The notes under the pieces: generated by a model
Databases searched by the model: none
Seen by the model: the letters and a program-made list of their open reading frames with translations, nothing else
What the model was told of the DNA's origin: nothing
In this document: in pieces, positions 1-7,270 of the stretch
How positions within the stretch are numbered: position 1 is the first letter of the stretch
Layout: each line of letters opens with the position of its first letter
DNA from: Gamarada debralockiae
Taxonomy: Eukaryota > Ascomycota > Leotiomycetes > Helotiales > Hyphodiscaceae
DNA length: 16,440 nucleotides
NCBI GenBank assembly: GCA_002803225.1
Contig: NXFV01000718.1
Location: 1-16,440 of the forward strand
Direction of reading: 5' to 3'
Position numbers and translations under genes: made by a program

Positions 1-273
1 AGATTCATAGTCAGAATCATAGCATGGGGGAAAATCAGATTCAGATTCAAAGTCCTCAATGTAGGGCTGATACTAAGCCATAAGAGAAGCCATGATTGAT
101 TGACTTAGACTAAATCTAGAAATATAGCTAAAAGAAGAGAGTATAGTAAAAAGAGAATAAGAGATTCAAAGATTATATAATTCATCAAAAAATCCCCTCT
201 TCTACCGCTCTTACCTGACCTTGATTGACAATACACCTTAATCATAAGCTAAATAAGCCTGTAAGACACTTTA

Positions 274-294
274 GCGCTGCCATAGCTACAGCGC
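274..294. repeat. Short perfect inverted repeat
   Basis: GCGCTG at 274-279 pairs with CAGCGC at 289-294 around a 9-nt loop. It lies in the AT-rich upstream stretch and is not adjacent to a gene end, so a terminator role is not indicated. It may be a remnant of a repeat element. Confidence 0.35.
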
Positions 295-437
295 GTGTGC
301 CCTATAAAGTTAGGCTAAATACACTAAATTAACAGGGAGACGGGCGCTGGTTTCAGCCCACTGACGCTGGACAGGCCCTAAAAGAGCCTAGAGCGCGATT
401 GGTCGGGAAAATCGGCAGTCTCGTGACTTTTGACGGG

Positions 438-477
438 TGACGTGCCTCTTGCCGCTTGTGCCAGAGATTCCTTTATA
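438..477 (+). promoter_or_regulatory. Possible core promoter of the amino acid transporter (bZIP-type site and TATA-like box)
   Basis: TGACGTG at 438-444 matches a CRE/bZIP half-site, and TTTATA at 472-477 is TATA-like, about 97 bases before the chosen ATG at 574. The sequence between them and the ATG is C/A-rich as fungal 5' UTRs often are. This is motif matching only; short motifs of this kind occur by chance. Confidence 0.22.
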
Positions 478-573
478 CGTCCCGCGTCACTGCAAAACAC
501 CAACAAAACACGAAGCCTTCAACACCTTTGAGCAACACCCAGTGACGGGGAGATTTTCCCACTCATAGGCGAG

Positions 574-3061
574 ATGCCGTCCACCGTGATTGGGTTTTGG
601 GGCGGCATGGCTTTGTTGATAAGTTCAATTACTGGTCCTGGATTGACGACCAGTGCGACCTCTGTCATTGAAAGAGCCTGATCGCCTTGCTGAACAGCTT
701 GCAGTTCCCTTATTATTTCAGGAGGCAGGATGGTTGACGTATGTTCCCCCTCAAGACTGATTTGCAAATGAAAGTCCTGCTAACTAATCATCCACCAGTC
801 CAACTCTTGCTTTCCTCATCTTCGGAGCCATCTCCTGCGCGGTGTCCCTCTTCCTCGTCGAAACGATGTCCACGATCCACGGAAACGAATCTTTCCAAGC
901 CCGAGTTGAATATAGCACGGTGGCACATCTATACATAGGAGATAAGGTGCATATCGTCATGCAGATACTTCTGTACTGTGCTCTGCAGAGCGTCAATCTT
1001 TCCAGCATTATTATTTCGGAGCAGGTACGGAATACATTGGTGGAATGGAACGACGAATAAGGGCTGATTTTGGCCTGATAGACTATGGACTCCCTGCTCA
1101 TTCGACTTTTCCACAAGACGTGTGCGCTGAGCTTTACGAAGGGCTGGACTTGTGGTACGGTGACATACGCTACCTGGAATGGGACACGCTGACAAAGTTC
1201 GGGACGCAGTCTCTGAGATCAGCGCCGCTGGCTCGCCCTTCGATTCATACATTTTATTCTCCCTTGGTTACATTGTAGGTCTAGGAGGAGTTTAATCAGA
1301 TAGAGAGACTAACGGGATAGATCTCCGCCTCCATGGTTCTTCCTCTTTCCATGATGAGTCTCGTCGAAAATATCAAGTTTCAGCTGGCATCCGTAGCTGT
1401 TCTATTCTTCGTGATGGTGTCATGGATCGTCATCTTCGCTCAACATGGCTTAGATCTCGAGATACCTGTCGTTGGCAGCAGCCAAAGCAGCCTCGTTGGG
1501 TTCGTCCTGAACAATTTCGCTTTTGTAAGTTCGCCGGCCAGGTAGGTTACTTTTCGCGCACAACTGACAATTCTCCCATGTCAGATTACTACGGTCCCAT
1601 CTTTCGTCAACGAACTCTCTCGTCACGTTTCCATTCATAAGACAATTGCATATCCGATCGTGATATGTGTGATTCTCTATCTAATTGTTGGTTTGATGGG
1701 AGCTGCGAGCTTTAAGACTGCAAGTTCCTCGGACATCCTCGCGACTTTGAGTGCTTCGAATCAGCACAAGGTTCTGATAACGATTGTGAACATTCTCTTC
1801 CCAATCTCAGTTCTAGTTACATCCGTTCCTGTTTTCGCAATCGTTATCCGTTACAATCTTGTTAGAGGAGACTTTTGCTCAAACAGTAAGGCCCAGTGCA
1901 CCTTTAAAACTGCGAGACTCCTGCTGATGCTGAAAGGATGGGCAATTGTGTGGGCAAGTGTTTTGCCATGGGTTCTAATAATACCGTTTCAGACCAAGGT
2001 ACAGATGCTATTATGCCGTGGACAGGATTTCATCCTAATGTGGTGTTATAGGGCTGGTTGATTTTGGTCATGAATTGGACCTCTTTAATATTCGGATCGA
2101 GTACCAATTTCATCATCCCACTCCTCCTGTACATTTCATCAAAGACATATTCTGCCAGTACTGTTGATACAACTGGTGAGCGAAAATTGGAAGCAATTCG
2201 AATCAATAACTAACAACTCCCCAGGCGGTGACCTTTTCGTTCTGCATCGCGAAGACTCATCTGCATCATCGCGCCGACGATCTCTCCATACTGTACGCAG
2301 AAGCATTGAGAGTCTACCCAGAATAGTTACATCAGACAGTGAAAGCGATCAGATATCCACCTATCATATGTCAGCTTCACCACTTCTGGTTGTACACTCG
2401 CCGCCTGTGTCAAGACGAGGCAGTCTTGTCAATGAGATAAGCGCAACCAAAATTGTAGAAGAAGTAGATGTGACAGAAGGTCGACAAGAAGGATCCGCTT
2501 CTTCCTTAGATCCGAATTCAATTCCACTTCGAGTCATTTACTCTCCCTCCGTGTCAAGAAGTGGCAGTATCGGGTATTCCGACCGCCCATCGATAGTCCT
2601 CTCACATGAGGATGATCCAGGCAATGACGTCCAAATTCTGTCACCAGACGATGATTCCGCTCAGGCCCGATCGTTCCAAGCTCCTTCGTTCTCGGAGAGC
2701 AACGTCCATCGAAGAAGTAGAAACAATTCGAATGCATCAAACATGGAAGGCAGGATGTCAGCAAGCATCCCCACTTCCCCAATTGCACGACGGTCTTCTA
2801 GTCCTACTGGAAGGTTGGCATTTGAAGAGTCGGGCCATCGCGACCATGTCCATGCCCCACATATCTTTGTGGCATTTCAGCAGACGAAGTGGTTTCGACC
2901 GATGTTCGCTGCAAAGGCTATCCTTGCTTTCGTCTGCTGCGCGGTGCTGGGAAATCTGATCTACACGTAAGGTCTCTCCTCGCCAAGTTCATACCAATGC
3001 TGACTAGCAACGAAATAGGATCATCGAAACTGCGAAAGGCGACAGTCCTCTGTCAGTATAA
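574..3061 (+). CDS. Amino acid transporter, AAAP (Aa_trans) family, 11 exons
   Basis: Model: join(574..652,705..738,799..1024,1082..1154,1210..1274,1321..1524,1585..1885,1937..1998,2052..2175,2225..2966,3019..3061), 650 aa. All ten introns (46-60 bp) are GT-AG and keep frame. The family was recognised from the N-terminal block FWGGMALLISSITGPGL (residues 8-24) followed by TTIPLLFQEAGWLTPTL, and from the block around residues 86-113 (GDKVHIVMQILLYCALQSVN). Hydrophobic segments follow at about 40-60, 88-111, 150-171, 183-202, 246-266, 290-315, 329-346 and 350-376. Residues 390-605 are a hydrophilic Ser-rich insert, and a last membrane segment lies at about 616-637. Family members move neutral amino acids by proton coupling, often at the vacuole; substrate and membrane are not readable here. 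The ATG at 574 is the only in-frame start after the stop at 529. The last intron (2967-3018) is optional: without it the protein ends at 2970 after ACG-TAA. Function of the family is established; the exon model is inference. Confidence 0.92.
2380..2574 (+). repeat. In-frame 17-codon duplication within the transporter's Ser-rich insert
   Basis: Two 51-bp copies start at 2380 and 2524, exactly 48 codons apart. They encode PLLVVHSPPVSRRGSL and PLRVIYSPSVSRSGSI (from residues 442 and 490). Similarity is visible in DNA as well as protein (CCACTTC at both starts, GTGTCAAGA in both middles), so duplication is more likely than convergence. Both copies hold an SP site and an RxGS or RRGS site of the kind phosphorylated by proline-directed and basophilic kinases. 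Confidence 0.7.
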
Positions 3062-3394
3062 TGAGTCACGGTTGGAAAAGGTTCATTCGGGTTGAAGAAT
3101 CCGAAGTTTGTCCGCCACCGCGCGGATGGGGACTTCCTCTTGTCACCAAGAACCTTGTCTTGTGGTCGGTGTGCATAATCATTGGGAGCCATCTTCATGT
3201 GGAGACGCCCCATTGTAACCTCTGCATTAGAAAACTCTTGGCCATTTCCCGTGATGGCTGGAAGACAAAACGTGAGAGGAATTTTGATGAGATCTTGGCG
3301 TATCAAGTTCTAGAGTTCAAAAGATAGATCCGTACGTAGAAGCTTTAATCCCTAATATTTAATGCTACCAAAGTTAAAAAATCTCCACTTCCAT
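3062..3394. other. Intergenic, 3' flank of the transporter
   Basis: An 88-codon ATG reading frame at 3061-3327 overlaps the transporter's stop (TAATG) but has no recognisable domain and no exon-like context, so I treat it as chance or 3' UTR. The AT-rich block around 3340-3385 probably contains the 3' end of the transporter mRNA and the end of the oppositely oriented fragment that follows. Nothing else is seen. Confidence 0.4.
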
Positions 3395-3586
3395 CTACAG
3401 CACTTTCGCACTCTCGACAACTCTCTTCACCTCTTTGCTAGGCACTCCAGCCTCCTTTATCTCCAGCCTTTCAATCATAGGCGCACCCTCGTACCATCCA
3501 ACAATCTTGAAAGCACTTTTCCGTAGTGGATAAGGTCAAAGCAGAGGCGCAATTGGTAAAGTCCGGGAGTCCAGACTGGACTCTAA
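3395..3586 (-). pseudogene. C-terminal gene fragment of unknown family with an in-frame stop
   Basis: Reading the minus strand, a coding-like frame runs from about 3586 down to a TAG at 3395-3397. It is interrupted by one TGA at 3536-3538. The 46 residues after the TGA have normal globular-protein character, including FKIVGWYEGAPMIERLEIKE and a charged helical end (SKEVKRVVESAKVL). The frame upstream of the TGA stays open to about 3638 but is less convincing. I do not recognise the family. It could be a decayed gene whose 5' part is gone, or the last exon of a real gene whose acceptor lies near 3510-3530, which would exclude the TGA. No upstream exon could be found, because the next DNA is the 3' end of the aspartic protease pseudogene. 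Confidence 0.4.
3568..3582. repeat. Short perfect hairpin
   Basis: AGTCCA at 3568-3573 and TGGACT at 3577-3582 form a 6-bp stem with a 3-base loop. The neighbouring GCGCAATTGGTAAAG recalls a tRNA D-arm, but no acceptor stem, T-arm or coherent cloverleaf could be built, so no tRNA is called. Confidence 0.3.
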
Positions 3587-3637
3587 GAAGGCAAGTTGTG
3601 ATGTTGGTTGAATGATTGACCTAACTTGTCTCTCTAT

Positions 3638-4883
3638 TTACAACTTCTCAATCCTTTCCTCATCTGTATATCTCGCCTGACTAACAGCTATCGTGCCATT
3701 ATCCTTATTGTACGTCGCCTACACGTCACGAAGAAAGACTGTCGAAACGCGGTATCCAAATTCGCAGCACCACACACCTCTCCACAATCTTCGATGTCCG
3801 TTATACACTGCGCAATCAACAAACTAATCAATAATAATATCTCCACATCACTCCAAAAACCCACTACCTATGTACTCTCTACCTGCGAAGCCTTGCAATC
3901 GACGGAGAACAGCGGGGAATTCGTACCTTGAGTACGAGCTCAGATAAATTCCACAGAATCGTCAGGTGTTCGAAGACGGTATTAGGTACGGCCCAGTTGG
4001 TGGCGCCAGTGTCCCATGTAGCGACCTGATTGGGTTCGATGGGGAAGTAAGTCGTGTTTGATCTGGTGCTTATGGACATTGCAGTGTAGTTCACGGTCCA
4101 GAGATTGCGCCCGCCGTTGTTGGCGGGATCCGTTATGTTCAAGATCATTAGGGGGCCGGCTTGTTTCGCTCGATATACTCCTCCAAATATCAGGCTGCCT
4201 CTGGCATTAGCTTCGTTGGAGCCAAGGTAGATACTGAAGGCTTTGTCGGCGTGTAGTGACAGTCGACTAGTTGATCGAGGAACGTTGGATAGCTTGCGTA
4301 GGTAGCTGCGGGGATTCCTGAGAAGTTAGTGCAAAACGCGTTGAGTCTTATAAATATTGATGAAAAGTACTTTGAGGGACATACCAAATATTCCCGTAAA
4401 GGGTGAAGAGAGTGCGTCGGCGTAGAAATATCCGAGTCCCTGGCCGAATGAGAGGTTGTCAAATGCTTGGTCTCCGAGATAGAGCACATCGCTGATGTAG
4501 TTTCGTACGTAGAAGCCTCCAACTCACCAGTATACCCCGTGCTGTTGAAAGAGGCAGTTGAAGATGTCAAATTGTCGTAGGTGCCATATTTCCTGGCACG
4601 GGTTAGGTGTTTGGTCTTTACATTCAGTGATGTTTGGTGAGAGGGTCCCGATTGTTCCGCTTCCGGTGTCCATGGGTAAAGTAACATTTTGTTCTAGTGT
4701 TGAGACCTGAACCGCGTCGGCCGTTAGCACACTACGGTCGTAGGAGGAGCTTCAAGGAAATTACAAGTCATTTCATAAGATCCGAGATTGAGGTTTCTTG
4801 GCACTGGAGCATAAATTACCCCTGGAGGAAGCGTCGCAGGAGACTTGAAGGCCTAGGGCCAGAAAAACGATTAGAGTAACCAT
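3638..4883 (-). pseudogene. Secreted pepsin-like (A1) aspartic protease, multiply frameshifted
   Basis: The ATG at 4881-4883 opens a signal-peptide-like stretch (MVTLIVFLALGLQVSCDA). Family segments follow in order but in changing frames: AVQVSTLEQNVTLPMDTGSG with first active-site Asp codons DTGS at 4659-4670; KYGTYDNLTSSTASFNSTGY; a GGFYVRNYISDVLYLGDQAF block leading to PFTGIFG; a good intron at 4318-4384 (GTATGT...CTCAG); FLDQLV; then, in another frame, KAFSIYLGSNEANARGSLIFGG; and ATWDTGATNWAVP with the second Asp codons at 4002-4013. A second donor lies near 3926. The C-terminal part (SFFV, then in a new frame YNKDNGTIAVSQARYTDEER) ends at TAA 3638-3640. Frame changes near 4845, between about 4750 and 4730, near 4592, near 4530, near 4258 and near 3705, plus an in-frame TAG near 3865, cannot all be explained by introns. 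Both DTG motifs survive, which suggests recent decay. A poorly polished assembly would be the alternative explanation. Confidence 0.82.
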
Positions 4884-5206
4884 TTTTGAAATATTGACCG
4901 TTGAATATGTGTCGAATGTTGGAGATCTGGGTATTTATCCCTCGCCATTTCGACGAGACTTTTGCAAGCTACTTGTATGAACATCATGGATGGTCAATTC
5001 TCGTCATTCATTAGTTTGGTTTTGTTTATTCAACAAAGGCTCACTTTCCGAGGAACTGACATTGCGCTCGTGTTAAACTCTTACCTTGACTTCCTGAGTT
5101 GTTTATTAAACAAAGTCGTGCTCTCGATGCTTGCCAGAAACGGTCACTTGCACTTCCAGGTCAAATATATACTGGCCATTCTCAGTCTTTCAAAGACCTA
5201 CAAGCA
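4884..5206. other. Upstream flank of the protease pseudogene; no gene seen
   Basis: The bases just before 4883 on the minus strand would be the former promoter and 5' UTR of the protease. An 83-codon plus-strand frame from 4962 is hydrophobic by chance composition and lacks any recognisable motif. Nothing further is supported. Confidence 0.35.
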
Positions 5207-5466
5207 TGGATGAAGCAGTGTACACCGGCCTAAGAGGCGTCATTGGAAAGCGGCTGGTTCGAGGCAAAATGGTGAATGGGAAAGGAAGGTTGAAGCCTGA
5301 AGATGAGGTGAAAATTCAGCGAGCGAAAAACATCCCAGCAGGTGACCACTTGGTGAAGGGCAACGCAAAATCCAAGGAGAAAATCAAGAACAATTCAAAC
5401 TCTAGAAGACAACCAGCCGAATCTCTTCATCCCTTCATTGGAGCTCGAAGTATTCCGAGGTACTGA
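5207..5466 (+). CDS. Hypothetical small basic ORF, doubtful
   Basis: From the ATG at 5207 an 86-residue product rich in Lys, Arg and Asn can be read (MDEAVYTGLRGVIGKRLVRG at the start), ending at TGA 5464-5466. The same frame is open upstream to 5131. Composition is unlike random intergenic DNA here (few stops, charged throughout), but there is no known domain, no signal peptide, no clear promoter and no homologue that I recognise. It lies between two decayed genes and could itself be a remnant. Confidence 0.2.
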
Positions 5467-5559
5467 GTATCCAACACGTGATGCCCTTACCCCATCTGAC
5501 TCACCCCGTCCTGTCCCGCCGATCCCGCCGTCCGCCCCACCATTGATATAAATAATCGC

Positions 5560-5938
5560 TCATGCGGTCACTTCCGTGGTCCGCCTAGGATCCCGGATAA
5601 ATATAGTAACTTCACCAAATTCCCCATCCTCTGTCCATCCAATAATCTCTCCCACCTCAAAACATCCCAATTCCGAGATGCGGCGGCTCGGTTTCAGGAC
5701 CTGGGCCCAGAAAATGCCTCCCCTTTCACCAATCAAAGGGCGCAGCCTCATCAAGTCGGAAGTCGGGCCCCATCGGAGTGACCGAAACGATCTTCAAGGC
5801 TGCAGGCTTGAAGGGCACTGGATGCGATCATAGACCCAAGGTATGCGGGGTTTTGGAGATCTTGGCAGTCCTCGAGCCCTTTTCCAGGGGGTCAGCGAGC
5901 TTGTGGCGAAATTTGAATTCGTGGAATGGGGCGAATAT
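5560..5938 (-). pseudogene. Decayed gene of unknown family, C-terminal part
   Basis: On the minus strand, codons from 5938 encode a protein-like stretch (FAPFHEFKFRHKLADPLEKG, then SRTAKISKTPHTLG). After a TGA at 5828-5830 the same frame resumes with ALKIVSVTPMGPDFRLDEAA and reaches a second TGA at 5726-5728. From there the sensible reading is in a neighbouring frame (IFWAQVLKPSRRISELGCFE, then VGEIIGWTEDGEFGEVTIFI) down to the stop at 5560. The first TGA could derive from CGA by one C-to-T change. Charged and hydrophobic residues alternate as in a folded beta-rich domain, unlike the plus-strand readings of the same DNA. I do not recognise the family. No initiating exon was found before a stop upstream of 5938. 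Confidence 0.45.
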
Positions 5939-5965
5939 CGCGCATTGTACTCATTCTTGGTACGA

Positions 5966-5992
5966 ATTACTGGTGATTACTGGTGATTACTG
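5966..5992. repeat. Short tandem repeat, 10-bp unit, 2.7 copies
   Basis: The unit TGGTGATTAC occurs perfectly at 5971-5980 and 5981-5990, preceded by ATTAC and followed by TG. It lies just upstream of the decayed gene's readable part. It is a candidate polymorphic minisatellite; no function is visible. Confidence 0.7.
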
Positions 5993-6345
5993 TGGTGGCC
6001 TACGTACTTCGTAAGGACCTAAGGACGAGTTGCAGGACTTAGCAGCGAGCTAGTACGAGCACGCCAAGACTAAGTAGAGAGCGATGATGAGGCCTGAGGG
6101 TTTTCTCGGCACTTTTTGATTCATCAAACAATAGCAAGAAATCGGGTGCAGAACTCCCCGCATTGTTCACTTGGCTCACTTGGTATATTCTTGGAGTTCT
6201 GTCACTTGATCAATTCCTTATCTCTCCAAATTTCTTTAAATAATTGTCTTAGCCTCGCAAGCCACTTCCACCTTCAACTTCCAAGTTACACTCAATCAAA
6301 AAAAATAAATAAAAATATTAAAATCCTTAAGCGAAACGAAACGAA
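5993..6345 (+). promoter_or_regulatory. Promoter and 5' UTR region of the small conserved gene
   Basis: No supported coding sequence. The final 140 bases are C/T-rich, then A-rich (CACTCAATC followed by an A-rich block at 6298-6325) immediately before the ATG at 6346, a common fungal transcription-start and leader pattern. A plus-strand frame starting at 6116 merely runs through the leader into the wrong frame of the gene. Confidence 0.45.
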
Positions 6346-6780
6346 ATGTCTTCACAACCTCCATATCCCCACCAACTACTATCCCGCAAAGACACATCCT
6401 CAACAACAACCACATCCTCCTCCAGATCATCAACATGGACCGCATCCTCCGCCGCCACCTCAAACTCCACCTCCCTCGCCAAAGATGCACTGCATAGACT
6501 CCGCCATCCGACCGACTCGAGGAAATCACCTGCCCACCCAAGAAGTTGGCATTCCGATAGCCCAAACGAAGGACAGAAAAAAGCGTTCGAGAGCCAAGTA
6601 CGCAAGCAGATCCATCAGCACAATCTGTATACGGATTGTGGAAGACATAGTAATGAGTGGTTATTTAGCGGATGGGGCAATTTGGCGAAATGGGCTTTGG
6701 GGAGTGGTGGGAAAGATGAGGGGAGGAGAAGCGTGGAGGAAGAGGAAGAGAAGGGGAGGAGGGAATGGAAGGAGGACTGA
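6346..6780 (+). CDS. Small conserved-looking fungal protein with C-terminal YTDCGRHSNEWLF motif
   Basis: Single exon, 144 aa. Residues 1-45 are a low-complexity Ser/Thr-rich head (TSSTTTTSSSRSST within it). Residues 76-112 form the core, QKKAFESQVRKQIHQHNLYT followed by DCGRHSNEWLFSGWG, with a Cys and two His close together (C98, H101 and H91). Residues 120-144 are a very acidic/basic tail (EEEEEKGRREWKED). No signal peptide or membrane helix is seen. The core has the look of a short conserved motif I associate with uncharacterised ascomycete proteins, but I cannot name a family. The A-rich leader directly before the ATG supports this start, and all competing frames lack such a motif. Function unknown. 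Confidence 0.72.
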   Translation: MSSQPPYPHQLLSRKDTSSTTTTSSSRSSTWTASSAATSNSTSLAKDALHRLRHPTDSRKSPAHPRSWHSDSPNEGQKKAFESQVRKQIHQHNLYTDCGRHSNEWLFSGWGNLAKWALGSGGKDEGRRSVEEEEEKGRREWKED

Positions 6781-7270
6781 TTGGTGGGTTGACGGGGCCG
6801 GAAAGGGGAGGTGTGAGGGGATGCTGGAAGTCTGGTAGAATATTTGTTTGGATGTGTAACACGGGTAGATTTGGGAGTTCGTTTCATTTTGCGATTTTGA
6901 GCGGGCATGGAAATACCCACAGATGCTTTTGGTTATAGGAGTATCGGAGTTAGGGTGGAATTTTGATGAATCATGAATCGGATCCTTCGAGTTGAATCGT
7001 GGATTTTAAAATGAGTGTTTTGAATGGTGAACTTTTGGCTGGGATATATTGAGAATTCTGATTGATAAATCTAATTGAACAATATAGATATCTTAATAAC
7101 TGGATTATTACGATTGTTGTGAGTTGAAATTTAATATATTCTGTTGGACTTGGACTCCTCCATTCGTCTGCGATGCGAGGGAAAATACCTCTACCTCAAG
7201 CATCCACGCCCGTCAAATCTCCCAGTCTCTCTCAACAACCGCCATCTGGATCCTCGCACTTTGACATCCA
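6781..7270. other. Convergent intergenic region (3' ends of two genes)
   Basis: Between the stop of the small gene (+) and the stop of the Ca2+/H+ exchanger (-). The middle, about 6960-7140, is AT-rich and likely holds both 3' ends and poly(A) sites. No ORF with recognisable content and no structural RNA is seen. Confidence 0.5.

Larger units (their letters stand above)
1..573. other. Intergenic AT-rich stretch and 5' flank of the amino acid transporter
   Basis: No coding region could be supported here. The first 330 bases are AT- and TpA-rich with short purine-rich motifs, and resemble the eroded repeat DNA common between genes of filamentous ascomycetes; this resemblance is an impression, not a computed RIP index. 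From about 340 the composition becomes more GC-rich. The last 90 bases, rich in CAACA/AACAC, look like the 5' UTR of the downstream gene. A minus-strand reading of 519-767 is a shadow of the transporter's first exons. Confidence 0.5.

Noticed and set aside
3061..3327. 88-codon plus-strand ORF overlapping the transporter stop
   Set aside because: No domain, no exon-like boundaries, and it overlaps the last exon of a well-supported gene. More likely 3' UTR.
3540..3610. Possible tRNA (GCGCAATTGGTAAAG resembles a D-arm, with a nearby 6-bp hairpin)
   Set aside because: No acceptor stem, TTCRANY T-loop or consistent anticodon arm could be drawn.
4329..4570. Short 36-bp intron (GTGAGT...CATCAG near 4491-4526) to explain a frame switch in the protease
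   Set aside because: It is too short for a fungal intron and does not restore the correct frame for the following conserved block.
4190..4687. 165-codon minus-strand ORF as a gene of its own
   Set aside because: It is one of the frames running through the protease pseudogene; only parts of it match the family.
6116..6838. 240-codon plus-strand ORF
   Set aside because: It has low-complexity His/Pro/Arg content and is the wrong frame across the 144-residue gene, which has a coherent motif and a proper leader.
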